Of a stretch of DNA of 64,000 nt, positions 42,563 through 51,356 are shown in pieces. The stretch lies in the NCBI RefSeq assembly GCF_020010905.1, contig NZ_JAGJBY010000001.1, positions 2,500,001 to 2,564,000 of the forward strand, in the 5' to 3' direction. The notes under the pieces were generated by a model. The model searched no databases and was not told where the DNA came from. It saw nothing but the letters and a program-made list of their open reading frames with translations. Each line of letters opens with the position of its first letter. Positions within the stretch are counted from its first letter, which is position 1. Source of the stretch: Streptomyces acidiscabies (GTDB taxonomy: Bacteria; Actinomycetota; Actinomycetes; Streptomycetales; Streptomycetaceae). The translations under genes were made by a program, and so were the position numbers.

Positions 42563-42970
42563 TCAGCTTCCGATCACGATCCAGTCGACGGCGGGTGCTG
42601 GTGGTGTTGGTCCGGGTCAGCCAGACGGTCAGGCCGGTGGCGGTCACGTTGGTGACGGCTGTTCCGGGGGCGTTCGTAGAGGCGGTGGCTAGAGCCCGGA
42701 AGGTGGTGCCCTTCAGGTTCAGGCCGGTGACGGTGACCGAGGTGAGGTGTTCGCTGGGGTGGGAGTGACGGTGACACGGTCCGTGGCGATGTTCCCGGCC
42801 TTGAAGGTGCCGTCGACGGTGAACCCGCTGGAGGTGAACCGGGCGGAGCCCGCCGCCGAGCTGGACGGGGCGTCGCGGACGTACAGCGCCTGGAATGCCT
42901 CTGGAGCACCCGCTCGTATCCGGGCGTGCCTCGAATATCTCGTCACATCCAGCCCTTGTCCGCAGCCCCT
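42563..42970 (-). pseudogene. Frameshifted remnant of a phage-tail-like structural protein
   Basis: On the minus strand three frames must be joined to read one protein. The first gives SARFTSSGFTVDGTFKAGNI then ATDRVTVTP. The second gives SVTVTGLNLKGTTFRALATA and ends VTNVTATGLTVWLTRTNTTS. The third gives AVDWIVIGS then a stop (42563-42565). Such a beta-rich, Thr/Gly-rich C-terminus ending DWIVIGS is typical of phage-like tail or H-type-lectin proteins in Streptomyces (recalled resemblance). At least two frameshifts make it a pseudogene. From here to 43359 I see only further non-coding-looking debris. Confidence 0.5.
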
Positions 42971-43359
42971 CACCCGTCACAGTGATGCGCGACACAGCCT
43001 GGCCGGGGCCGTGATCGCCCGGCTGGTCTGTCGACGGCCCCTGAACCATCCCCGGGTCACCGTGATCCGGATCCCGGGATCCGTGGTGTCGCGGACGGCC
43101 CGGTCCACGGTGAGGCAGAAGCCGGCGTGGTGGGAGCGGCAGTACCTCCTGCGCGCCGTGCGGAAGCGGTGGCGTACCGCGTCGGCGGCCGTTTCCACGC
43201 GGTGCGCTTGTTCGTCTGCGGGGTCGAGGAGGAGCTGGCGGGGACAAGCCCGTCCGCGCGCAGGACGAGGGCACGGACCCGGGCCCGTTGAGGGCGAGGC
43301 GGTCGTGGAGGGGCAGGGTGCTGGTGTGGGCGGAAGGAAGTTCCCGGCGGGACCGGCGG

Positions 43360-43783
43360 CGGCCTCTCCGCCTTCTCCTACGCCCTCCTGCTGGCGCTGG
43401 CCGGGTTCACGGGCTCCCTGATCGCCACCAGCCTCGTCGACGCCCAGCCCGCTCTACCGCATGGAAAGCCACTCGGGCCGCAGCCGCCGGGGAATCATGA
43501 CGGGTGTCGCGGTGCTCGTCAGCGGTGTCTATCCGGGGATCGCGGACTGGATCGGCATGCCGCTGGACCACCCGTGGGAGCTGTTGCTGTTCAGCGCGCT
43601 GAGCATCACGGCCGTCGCAGTGGTCGCCCTCTCTTCATCGTGCTGTCGATCCCCAGCTCCGGGGGACGACACCGCCGGAAGCCATGCCCCCTTCGTCCGC
43701 TTCCTCAGCCACCTGGGACTCGTGCCTACGACCTCAAGGGGCTGACCCGGAAGTACCGCGCCCCTGCCGTCGCCGCGCAGTGA
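43360..43783 (+). pseudogene. Decayed membrane transporter fragment
   Basis: Hydrophobic segments appear in successive frames: GGLSAFSYALLLALAGFTGS then LIATSLVDAQ (about 43362-43450). They continue as RRGIMTGVAVLVSGVYPGIA and WELLLFSALSITAVAVVAL in another frame (43490-43635), then FIVLSIPS. This reads as the tail of a multi-helix membrane protein broken by frameshifts. No intact start, and no family assigned. Confidence 0.4.
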
Positions 43784-43795
43784 CGGACGGACTGG

Positions 43796-44455
43796 TCAGG
43801 CGTCGTCGCGAAGGTGGGCGAGCCCGCTGAGAAGGAGTTCGAGTCCGAAGGAGAACTCGTCCTCGATCGGAACGGGCATCGACCCGGCGACGGCGGCCGT
43901 CGCCGGGAACAGGGCCGGATCGACGTTCTGGAAGACGGCGGACAGTTGTGCGTCGTCGTGACCGTTGACCTGGATGGCGAAGCCGAGGACGTAGCGGGAG
44001 AGGGTGGCGAAGGCGTGCGCGGCCGTTCGCGGCGGGAAGCCGCTGTCGAGCAGCGCCGCGACACAGTGCTCCCGCAGCGCCATGGCGTTCGGCCCCAGGG
44101 GAATCTCCTCGACCATGAGGCGCGCCGCGTTCCGGTGCCGTGCCAGGGCCTCGAACATGGTGTGCGCGACCGTCCGCAGCGCTTGCTGCCAGCCCATCGC
44201 GCGGAGTTCGTCGCCCTTCAGTTCCACGGCGCCGAACATGCGGTCCACGACATGGGCGACCAGCGCCGCCCGGTTGTCGAAATGCCGGTACAGGGTCGCC
44301 GTGCCCGAACCCAGGTGCTGGGCCAGCGTCCGCATCGAGAGGGCGTCGGCCCCTTCGTCGTCCACGATCTGCAGTGCGGTGGAGATGATGCGTTCCAGCG
44401 GCACGGGCGGACGCCCCGGACGCCGAGCCGCTTGCGCAGGACCAGCTGCTGCCAC
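43796..44455 (-). CDS. TetR-family regulator of the adjacent catabolic operon
   Basis: The 219-residue regulator has a TetR HTH: RIISTALQIVDDEGADALSM, then RTLAQHLGSGTATLYRHFDN (about residues 22-65), and a TetR_C ligand domain. It starts with GTG (44455). A 25-bp motif at 44479-44503, just upstream, recurs in inverted orientation before the operon at 49141, which suggests it represses itself and the operon. It sits downstream of the operon's last gene on the same strand, separated by 84 bp. Confidence 0.9.
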   Translation of the reverse strand: MAAAGPAQAARRPGRPPVPLERIISTALQIVDDEGADALSMRTLAQHLGSGTATLYRHFDNRAALVAHVVDRMFGAVELKGDELRAMGWQQALRTVAHTMFEALARHRNAARLMVEEIPLGPNAMALREHCVAALLDSGFPPRTAAHAFATLSRYVLGFAIQVNGHDDAQLSAVFQNVDPALFPATAAVAGSMPVPIEDEFSFGLELLLSGLAHLRDDA

Positions 44456-44478
44456 TGAACGTCCACCTCCTCGGCCAG

Positions 44479-44503
44479 CACCATAACAACAGCACCGTAT
44501 CCA
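44479..44503. promoter_or_regulatory. Candidate TetR operator A
   Basis: This 25-bp element, 23 bp before the TetR start, matches 20 of 25 bases with the reverse complement of 49141-49165. Shared parts on the plus strand are CACCATA at the left end and GTATCCA at the right. It is not itself a clean palindrome. Confidence 0.55.
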
Positions 44504-44539
44504 GTATGAAGATCGCCGGTGAGGAGGGGCATGGGGCTG

Positions 44540-45856
44540 CTAAGAGCCTGCGGACCGGATGCCGATGCCACGCAGCAGCCGTTCCCCGGACTCCCGCAGC
44601 CGGTCCTTGACCTCGTCGAGGCCGGACGCCAGCAGCACGTGATCGCGTTTGCGCCAGGTGCCCGCGACCATCACCGCTTCGATGTTGGCGATGTCGGCGT
44701 GCAGGGCCGTGGCGACCGGATCGTGCGCCGGCCACAGGTTGAGCGCCCGGGCGTCGACGGCGACCAGATCGGCCTGCATGCCCGCCTCGATCCGGCCCAC
44801 CTTGTCCGCCAGACCCAGCGCCTTCGCCCCTTCGACCGTGGCCCAGGCGAGCGCCTGTCTGCTGGTGATACCGACGTACGTACCGGTCGTCCGCCGGTGC
44901 TGGGCGTGGTCCAGGCCGCGCTGGTGGGCGAGGGCGATCCGGGCGGCGGTGAGGACCGTACCGGGTACGGCGGTGTCGATGTCGGTGCCCAGCGAGGGCG
45001 CCGCGCCCAGGCTCAGCAGGGGTCCGGTGACGGGTGTGCCGTGACCCTGGCCCAGTTCGTTCTCCGGGGTGGTGGTGAAGGTGACGCCCGCAGAGACCAG
45101 CGTCTTCAGCCACTCCTCAGGCAGGTCCACTCCGTGCACGACGTTGGTCAGGGGGCTGAACAGCCCGGCGTTGCGCACGGCTTCCCAGCCGGGTGAGGGT
45201 TCGCCGCCGCTCTGGTGCATCGAGACGACGAGGCCGCGTTCCGCGCCGGCCCGGAAGTCGGCCACCGCGGTCTCGGCGGAGGAGTACTGCGGCCCTTGGA
45301 GGGCCATGCCCAGGGTGAGGAGGGCGCGGCCCTGGACGGGGCCGTCGAGCAGCCGGTCGATCTCGGCGAGCGGGTGGGGCGTGTCCGGCGAGCGGTAGGG
45401 CGTGCCGTGCAGGAAGACGGCGCGGATGCCGGCCTGGACCAGACCCTCTACGGCCGCGTCGGCGTGGTCGGGGGAGAGGGCGTTGTGACACCAGTCGCCC
45501 ACCGTGGTCGTACCGCAGTTGAGCTGGTTCAGGGCGCCGGCGAGATTGCCGATGTGCAGGTCGGCCGGGGTGTAGTGGCCGGCGCACTTGCCGTGCAGGT
45601 GGGTGAGGTACTCCATCAGCGTCCAGTCGGCGCCCGCGGAGCGCAGCGCGGTCTGCCAGGTGTGCAGATGGGCGTTGACCAGGCCGGGGATGATGACGCG
45701 GCCGGAGAAGTCGACGACCTCGGCGTCGGGCGCCTCGATGTTTTCGCCGACGACGGCGATGGTCTCGCCGTCGACGAGGACATCGACCCGCTCGGCGTCC
45801 GGCCGGTTCGGCGTCATCGTGACGACCCGCGCCCCGCGCAGCAGTATGCGGCTCAT
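44540..45856 (-). CDS. Amidohydrolase (TrzN/AtzB/guanine-deaminase-like)
   Basis: This 438-residue metal-dependent amidohydrolase begins RGARVVTMTPNRPDAERVDV (first beta-sandwich half) and continues VIIPGLVNAHLHTWQ (HxH metal motif). Later come a His in VVSMHQSGGE, His in TNVVHGVDL and Asp in APSLGTDIDTAVPGT. It ends with the second beta-sandwich half GRIEAGMQADLVAVDARAL. Enzymes of this group hydrolyse amine or halide substituents on heterocycles or deaminate purines and pterins. It is the last gene of a four-gene operon; its start overlaps the monooxygenase stop by 4 bp. Substrate unknown. Confidence 0.88.
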   Translation of the reverse strand: MSRILLRGARVVTMTPNRPDAERVDVLVDGETIAVVGENIEAPDAEVVDFSGRVIIPGLVNAHLHTWQTALRSAGADWTLMEYLTHLHGKCAGHYTPADLHIGNLAGALNQLNCGTTTVGDWCHNALSPDHADAAVEGLVQAGIRAVFLHGTPYRSPDTPHPLAEIDRLLDGPVQGRALLTLGMALQGPQYSSAETAVADFRAGAERGLVVSMHQSGGEPSPGWEAVRNAGLFSPLTNVVHGVDLPEEWLKTLVSAGVTFTTTPENELGQGHGTPVTGPLLSLGAAPSLGTDIDTAVPGTVLTAARIALAHQRGLDHAQHRRTTGTYVGITSRQALAWATVEGAKALGLADKVGRIEAGMQADLVAVDARALNLWPAHDPVATALHADIANIEAVMVAGTWRKRDHVLLASGLDEVKDRLRESGERLLRGIGIRSAGS

Positions 45857-47406
45857 TCAGCGGCCCCCGAGCTCTGCCGGTACATGGTGCGGCTCCTTGC
45901 CTCGGGCGTCATTGCCCGCACGGCGGCTTGTGTGGTGGTGAGGAAATCCGACGTGGCGATGTGCCCGATGTAGCCGTCGGGACGGATCAGCAGCAGCGTG
46001 TCGCCGGTCAGGCCGTAGGCACTGCGCAGTGTGTTCTCGGGGTCCGAGAAGTCCGCGGACGGCCCGACGGCGATCCGCTTCAGCCGGGCGCCCGTCGGCG
46101 GCCAGTCGAGGCGTTCGAGGTCCCGGGCGGCGCCGGGGCCGTAGGCGATGGCGGTGAAGTGCGGTCCCTGGAAGAGGCTGAACAGGCGGGTCTCGGCGCC
46201 ATTGGTGCCGAGCAGTCGGGCGTCCGGGGCGCGGTCGCCCACGTGCAGCGTGCCGGTGCTGTCACCGTCGGCGGGGGCGAGCGGGCCGCCGTAATACGTC
46301 AGGGCGAGCTGCTGCTCGTCCTTGCCGCGCTTCATGCTGGAGGGGTCGAGCTTGGCGAGGCCGCCCCATTTCTCCGTGGACAGTCCCAGGACCCCGGCGG
46401 CGATCGGCTGCCGCTCGGCCTCGTAGGTGTCCAGCAGGGCCGGGTCGGCTCCGGCGAGGACCTGGCCGAGCTTCCAGCCGAGGTTGTAGCCGTCCTGCAT
46501 ACCGGTGTTCAGGCCCTGGGCACCGGCCGGGGTGTGGACGTGCGCGGCGTCGCCGACGAGGAAGACCCGGCCACGGCCGTACTGCCGCGCGAGACGGATG
46601 TTCGGCCGGAACACGGACGTCCAGTGGATCTCGTGCAGCTGGATGTGCCGGTTGCGGGTGTGGGAGTGGATGCGGTCGACGATGGCGCCGATCTCCTGGG
46701 GCGGCTTCTCGTCGGGCGTGAGCCGGATCATCCACTGGAACATGTCGCTGCCGGGGAGCGGACAGGCGCCGATGAGCTTGCCGCCGAGGCCGGGCCACAT
46801 GTGCCACCGGTTGCGGGCCAGGCCGCTGACGGAGGCGTCCACGATCAGTACGCGGTCGGCGTCGTCCGTCGTCCCGGCGAACCCGATGTCGAGCTGCTTG
46901 CGTACCGCGCTGGAGCCGCCGTCGGCGCCCACGGCGTAGCGGGCGACGATCTCCTCACCCGCCACTGTGGCGGTCACCGTGTCCTCGTCCTGCGTCAGCC
47001 CGGTCAGTTCCCTGCCGAACTCGACCTCGCGGCCGAGCTCACCGAGCCGGGCGTGCAGGGCGCGGTCCGTGCGGAACTGCGGGATCAGCCAGGTGTTCGG
47101 GTACGGGACGTCCGGGGTCGCCTCTTTGCGGGGGAACATCTTCCACGGCACCCCGATGGGTCCCGCGTGGATCCCGAGCTTGGGATAGACGTCGCCGCCG
47201 GCCAGCACGTCGTCGAGAGCGCCGAGGTCTTCGAGGACTTCGAGGCTGCGGGGCTGGATGCCCTTGGCGCGCGAGCCGTCGAAGGCGTGGGGGGACCTGT
47301 CGACGATCCGGACGTCGAGTCCACGGCGTACGAGGTCGATGGCCAGGGCGGAGCCCGAGGGGCCGGCGCCGATGACGAGTACGTCGATGGCTTGCGGGTC
47401 GTTCAT
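45853..47406 (-). CDS. FAD-dependent aromatic hydroxylase (MhpA/PheA type)
   Basis: The 517-residue flavoprotein monooxygenase has VLVIGAGPSGSALAIDL (FAD), GADGGSSAVRKQLDIGF (DG motif), and RVFLVGDAAHVHTPAGAQGLN (GD motif). The thioredoxin-like C-terminal domain begins near GDRAPDARLL. It hydroxylates a phenolic or heteroaromatic ring with NAD(P)H and O2. It overlaps both neighbours by 4 bp (ATGA) in the hydrolase-hydrolase-monooxygenase-amidohydrolase operon, pointing to catabolism of one aromatic or N-heterocyclic compound. Confidence 0.9.
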   Translation of the reverse strand: MNDPQAIDVLVIGAGPSGSALAIDLVRRGLDVRIVDRSPHAFDGSRAKGIQPRSLEVLEDLGALDDVLAGGDVYPKLGIHAGPIGVPWKMFPRKEATPDVPYPNTWLIPQFRTDRALHARLGELGREVEFGRELTGLTQDEDTVTATVAGEEIVARYAVGADGGSSAVRKQLDIGFAGTTDDADRVLIVDASVSGLARNRWHMWPGLGGKLIGACPLPGSDMFQWMIRLTPDEKPPQEIGAIVDRIHSHTRNRHIQLHEIHWTSVFRPNIRLARQYGRGRVFLVGDAAHVHTPAGAQGLNTGMQDGYNLGWKLGQVLAGADPALLDTYEAERQPIAAGVLGLSTEKWGGLAKLDPSSMKRGKDEQQLALTYYGGPLAPADGDSTGTLHVGDRAPDARLLGTNGAETRLFSLFQGPHFTAIAYGPGAARDLERLDWPPTGARLKRIAVGPSADFSDPENTLRSAYGLTGDTLLLIRPDGYIGHIATSDFLTTTQAAVRAMTPEARSRTMYRQSSGAAE

Positions 47407-48308
47407 GGGTCGAGCCTTCCAGCGCGTGCGGACACGAACGGGACGAGCTGATCGGCGACGTCACGAGGCCGTTCGAAGGGGGCCATATGCCCGCATTGAT
47501 CGATTACATGATGTTTCTGGGGCTTCAGCAGTGCGCGTGCCGTGTCGAAGTGCTCCAGCGGCGTGACGTCGTCCTCGTCGCCCCACAGCAGCAGCGTCGG
47601 AATGCCCAGGGCCCCCGTCCGCCGGAAGAGGTCGTCCCGGCCGGTGACGGGCAGGTGCTGCAAGGTGTCGAAGACCGCGTACAGCGAGCCCTCGAAGCGG
47701 AACGCGTCGAGGACCATCTCGGTCAGCTTCGCGCCGAGCCCGGGGTCCCGGACGTTGTGCCCGAGGTGCCCCTGGAGCAGCCGGAGGCCGCGACGGCGGG
47801 CGATCGCTCTGGCCAGCAGATCGCTGCGCAGCAGCCGGTCGGGGGAGGTCGGCCGCGGTTTCGCGAGACCGGCGGGGCCGACGATGGTGAGCGTGGACAC
47901 CGATGAGCGGTACCGGTCGGCGTACACCATGCTGACCAGCGCGCCCATGGAGGTGCCGACCAGGTGCAGGGGCCGCGCCGTCAGGCCGAGCCGGTCCGTC
48001 AGCTCGGCCAGCTGCCGCGCGAACAGCGTCTCGTCGTACCGCGCCGGTACCCGGTCGGAGTAGCCGCGGCCGTAGGCGCTACAGGTCAGCGTGCGCAGCC
48101 CGTGGGCGTGCAGCTCGCCGACGAGGCCGTCCCAGTAGGACAGCGGGATGGTCAGGCCGCCCGCCATCAGGACCACGTCCCCGTCCTCGGGCCCCGTCAG
48201 CTCGTAGTGGGTGACGCCGTCGGACAGCTCGACGAAGCTGCCGCGCAGTGTCCTGCGCGAGTCGGTGGTGAGCGTGCGGTCCTCGCCCGGGGCGACGAAG
48301 TACTTCAT
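47403..48308 (-). CDS. Alpha/beta hydrolase
   Basis: The 301-residue hydrolase has the nucleophile elbow GTSMGAL (Ser near residue 120), an oxyanion stretch MAGGLTIPLSYW, an acid in LLLWGDEDDVTP and the catalytic His in DQCGHMAPFERP. The ATG at 48308 overlaps the previous gene's stop, and its own stop overlaps the monooxygenase start. It probably hydrolyses a ring-cleavage product or an ester. Confidence 0.9.
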   Translation of the reverse strand: MKYFVAPGEDRTLTTDSRRTLRGSFVELSDGVTHYELTGPEDGDVVLMAGGLTIPLSYWDGLVGELHAHGLRTLTCSAYGRGYSDRVPARYDETLFARQLAELTDRLGLTARPLHLVGTSMGALVSMVYADRYRSSVSTLTIVGPAGLAKPRPTSPDRLLRSDLLARAIARRRGLRLLQGHLGHNVRDPGLGAKLTEMVLDAFRFEGSLYAVFDTLQHLPVTGRDDLFRRTGALGIPTLLLWGDEDDVTPLEHFDTARALLKPQKHHVIDQCGHMAPFERPRDVADQLVPFVSARAGRLDP

Positions 48309-49138
48309 CGGGTGGGCCTGTCGGCGCGGGAGCCGAGGAACGTCGTGATCGCGTCCGCGACCCACTGCGGTTCCTCCTCCGGCAGCAGATGTCCGCCGTG
48401 GGGGTGGACGAGCTCCTGGGTGCCGGGGATGTCGCGGCTGAAGTGCTGGCCGTCGATGCGCGCGCTGCGCAGCACCAGCGTGGGGACCGCGATGCGGGGG
48501 AGCTGCGCGCTGCGGTCCGGCTGGTCGGTGTTGCAGAAGTCGACGAAGGCCGAGCGGTTGCCGGGGCGGCTCATGAGCTGATGGGCGCGGTCCACCATGG
48601 CGTCGTCCACGATCTTCGAATGTGGCCCGACGGCCTCGCGCAGGTTGCGTTCGAGTGCCCCGCGCGGCATCACCCGCCTCAGCAGGGGCCGCACCAGGGG
48701 GTTGCGGGTGAGGCGCATGCCCGCCGGCACTGTCTTCTCCGGGTAGCCGGTGGCATTGACCAGCACCAGGCCGGTCAGCCGCTCCGGGTGGTCCAGTGCG
48801 ACGTTCCAGGCGATGTCGCCGCCCAGGGAATTGCCGGCCAGCGCGTAGCGCGGCACGCCCAGCGCCTCGGCGAAGCCCGCCACCGTCGCGGCGTATGCCG
48901 GGACGCGGTAGTCGCGGTCCTTGCGCGGGCCCGTCAGTCCGAACGCCGGCAGGTCGGGACGGATGACGTCGAACGAGTCCGACAGCAGATCCGTCGCGCG
49001 GTCGAAGTGCTGGAGCGACGAGGCGCTGCCGTGCAGCAGTACGAGTGCCGGGCCGTGCCCGGCGCGCTTGTAGTGGATCCGCAGGCCGTCCACCTCGACG
49101 AACCGGGAATCGGGCTGGGGCTCGGACCAGGTATTCAT
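48305..49138 (-). CDS. Alpha/beta hydrolase (meta-cleavage-product-hydrolase-like)
   Basis: The 277-residue hydrolase has VLLHGSASSLQHFD (HG oxyanion), nucleophile GNSLGGD (Ser near 106), TLVLRSARIDGQHF (acid) and the His in PHGGHLLPEEEP. The pattern resembles C-C bond hydrolases and haloalkane/ester hydrolases. It is the first gene of the operon, and the candidate TetR operator B ends three bases before its ATG. Confidence 0.9.
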   Translation of the reverse strand: MNTWSEPQPDSRFVEVDGLRIHYKRAGHGPALVLLHGSASSLQHFDRATDLLSDSFDVIRPDLPAFGLTGPRKDRDYRVPAYAATVAGFAEALGVPRYALAGNSLGGDIAWNVALDHPERLTGLVLVNATGYPEKTVPAGMRLTRNPLVRPLLRRVMPRGALERNLREAVGPHSKIVDDAMVDRAHQLMSRPGNRSAFVDFCNTDQPDRSAQLPRIAVPTLVLRSARIDGQHFSRDIPGTQELVHPHGGHLLPEEEPQWVADAITTFLGSRADRPTR

Positions 49139-49140
49139 AA

Positions 49141-49165
49141 TGGATACAGTGTTGCCGATATGGTG
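49141..49165. promoter_or_regulatory. Candidate TetR operator B
   Basis: This element has 20 of 25 bases identical, in inverted orientation, to 44479-44503 upstream of the TetR gene. It lies immediately before the first hydrolase start (49138), where a bound repressor would block initiation. The plus strand reads TGGATAC at its left end and TATGGTG at its right. Confidence 0.55.
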
Positions 49166-49271
49166 GTCGTGTCAAGAGACGGTCCCCGCGTCGACCCGCT
49201 CCCGTGCGTGCGTCGAGCGCGGCTCACCATCCTGAACCTTGCCGATTTCGCCGATCGTCAGGGGACGAGCG

Positions 49272-49421
49272 ATGAAAGTTCTGTACCGCGTTCTGCGCAG
49301 GTTCTCGGTCGGGCTGGGGCGGTCGATGGTGGGGGTGGGCTCCCTGTACCTCGCCCTGCCGGAGGTGCGGGACATGCTCTCCGGGGCGGCCGAGGCGCCG
49401 CCGCGCCGCGAGCAGGGCTGA
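49272..49421 (+). CDS. 49-residue small protein
   Basis: The ATG ORF reads MKVLYRVLRRFSVGLGRSMV, then GVGSLYLALPEVRDMLSG, with a basic amphipathic N-terminus and weakly hydrophobic centre. GGGGACGAG lies 4-12 bases upstream, and a strong hairpin begins at its stop codon, forming a complete unit. Function unknown; a membrane-surface-associated peptide is possible. Confidence 0.5.
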   Translation: MKVLYRVLRRFSVGLGRSMVGVGSLYLALPEVRDMLSGAAEAPPRREQG

Positions 49422-49458
49422 AGCCGGCCGGGGAGTCGTCAGGCTCCCCGGCCGGCTT
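49421..49458. terminator. Bidirectional hairpin terminator at the polyketide cluster edge
   Basis: A perfect 15-bp stem AAGCCGGCCGGGGAG (49421-49435) with CTCCCCGGCCGGCTT (49444-49458) encloses an 8-base loop. It begins at the stop of the 49-residue ORF and ends 16 bp after the 3' end of the amidotransferase gene on the other strand, so it can end both transcripts. It marks the left edge of the polyketide genes. Confidence 0.8.
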
Positions 49459-49473
49459 CGCGTGGCCGCCGGG

Positions 49474-51312
49474 TCAGAGGTCCAGGCTGACGTCGTACTC
49501 CGTCATCCACGCGTCCAGCCACAGCGCCATCTCCAGGCTCCCCCGGTCGTACGGCTGACTCACCTCGCCCATCGGGCGCTCCACGAGGCTGCGTACGCGC
49601 GTCACGTCGAGGAGTGGCAGCACCGGCGAGTCGGGGTCGGCGACGACCTGTGCGAGCTGGGTCCGCAGCGCACGCTCGTAGGCGGGGTCCTGGGTGGCGG
49701 GGTACGGGCTCTTCAGCCGTCCGGTCACGGACGCCGGCAGCAGATCGGAGGCCGCGGCGCGCAGCAGGCTCTTCTCCCTGCCGTCGAACGACTTCATGGC
49801 CCACGGGGTGTTGAAGACGTACTCGACCAGGCGGTGATCGCAGAACGGCACCCTGACCTCCAGGCCCACCGCCATGCTCATCCGGTCCTTGCGGTCGAGC
49901 AGCGTGCCCACGAAGCGGGTGAGGTTGAGGTAGCTGACCTTGCGCATCAGCCGGTCGTCGGCGGACTCGCCCGGCAGCACGGGCAGCTCCGCGACCGCGT
50001 CGTGGTAGCTGTCCTGGCGGTGACCGGCGATGTCGAGCTTGTCCAGGAAGCCCCGGTCCAGCAGCCCGAGTCCGCCGAAGTACCGCGCCGACCCCGAGGT
50101 CAGCCAGGGAAAGGTGTCGGCGTGCAGCGCCCCGGGATTGCGGAACCACCGGTATCCGCCGAACAGTTCGTCGGCCGCCTCGCCCGAGAGCGCGACGGTG
50201 GAGTGCCGCTTGACGGCCTGGAACAGCAGGTAGAGCGAGGGCCACATGTCGCCCCAGAAGGCCGGCGGCTGGTCGACCGCCCGCAGCACGGCGGCCCGCA
50301 GCACCGGGTCCATCAGCTCGTCGCTGTCCAGGACCACCTCGGTGTGCTCGGACCCCACATGCCGCACCACCTCCTGGACGAACGGCGCGTCGCGCATACC
50401 GCGCACGGCGTCCGGCAGGAAACGCTCGCCGGCCTGGGCGAAGTCCACCGAGAAGGAGCGCAGGGGCGACGCGGTACGGGCGGCCAGCGCGGTCACCGTG
50501 GAGGAGTCGAGACCGCCCGAGAGCAGCACGCACAGGGGGACGTCCGACACCATCTGCCGGTCGACGATGTCCTCCAGCAGCCCGCGCACCGTGGCGACGG
50601 TCGTGTCCAGGTCGTCCGGGTGCTCGCGGGCCTCCAGCTTCCAGTAGGTCCGCTTGGCCAGGCCGCCCCGGCCGACCCGCACCAGCTGGCCGGGCCGGAC
50701 CTCGTGCATGCCGGAGAAGACGGCCGCCTCGGGGGTCTTGACCATGTCGAGGATCTCGCAGAGGCCGTCCCGTCCGACCCTGCGGGACGCCTGGGGGTGG
50801 GCCAGGATCGCCTTGGGCTCGGAGCCGAAGAGCACGCCGTGTTCCGTGGGCGTGTAGAAGAGCGGCTTGACCCCCATGCGGTCGCGCACGAGCAGCAGTT
50901 CCTCGGTCCTGACGTCCCAGACGGCGAAGGCGAACATGCCGTTGAGCCGTTCGGCGAGCCCCTCGTGCCACTGGAGGTAGGCCCGCAGGACCACTTCGGT
51001 GTCGCTCGCGGTCCGGAACCGGTGGCCCAGCGCCTGCAACTCCGTACGCAGCTCACGGTAGTTGTAGACCTCGCCGCAGAAGGTCAGGCACGCGACCACC
51101 TCCCCGTCGTCGCCCGTCGCCGTCATGGGCTGAACGCCTCCGGCGACGTCGATCACGGCCAGTCTGCGATGACCGAGAGCGACGTGCCGGTCGTGCCACA
51201 GCCCTTCCGCGTCGGGGCCGCGGCACGACATCGTCCGGGTCATGGCCCGTGCCGCGCCCGGTTCCGTGGAGAGGTCCCGTTCGAAGTCGATCCATCCTGC
51301 TATGCCACACAT
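49474..51312 (-). CDS. Asparagine-synthetase-type amidotransferase of a type II PKS
   Basis: The 612-residue class II glutamine amidotransferase begins MCGIAGWIDFERD (Cys2 nucleophile) and has CRGPDAEG, CGEVYNYRELR and RDRMGVKPLFYT. The synthetase domain has the ATP PP-loop VLLSGGLDSSTVTAL and GEAADELFGGYRWF. In aromatic polyketide clusters such proteins make a malonamyl starter (as OxyD) or amidate/condense at a carboxyl (FdmV/pentangular types). It follows KS-alpha, CLF and ACP on the same strand, so it is probably in that operon. Confidence 0.92.
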   Translation of the reverse strand: MCGIAGWIDFERDLSTEPGAARAMTRTMSCRGPDAEGLWHDRHVALGHRRLAVIDVAGGVQPMTATGDDGEVVACLTFCGEVYNYRELRTELQALGHRFRTASDTEVVLRAYLQWHEGLAERLNGMFAFAVWDVRTEELLLVRDRMGVKPLFYTPTEHGVLFGSEPKAILAHPQASRRVGRDGLCEILDMVKTPEAAVFSGMHEVRPGQLVRVGRGGLAKRTYWKLEAREHPDDLDTTVATVRGLLEDIVDRQMVSDVPLCVLLSGGLDSSTVTALAARTASPLRSFSVDFAQAGERFLPDAVRGMRDAPFVQEVVRHVGSEHTEVVLDSDELMDPVLRAAVLRAVDQPPAFWGDMWPSLYLLFQAVKRHSTVALSGEAADELFGGYRWFRNPGALHADTFPWLTSGSARYFGGLGLLDRGFLDKLDIAGHRQDSYHDAVAELPVLPGESADDRLMRKVSYLNLTRFVGTLLDRKDRMSMAVGLEVRVPFCDHRLVEYVFNTPWAMKSFDGREKSLLRAAASDLLPASVTGRLKSPYPATQDPAYERALRTQLAQVVADPDSPVLPLLDVTRVRSLVERPMGEVSQPYDRGSLEMALWLDAWMTEYDVSLDL

Positions 51313-51356
51313 CGCGGCTGATTCTCCTGTCGGTTGCCGGGCTGCCGGAGATGCGG

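Noticed and set aside
42977..43274. Minus-strand ORF fragments after the phage-like remnant
   Set aside because: Short Arg-rich frames with no start signal or recognisable motif; treated as debris.
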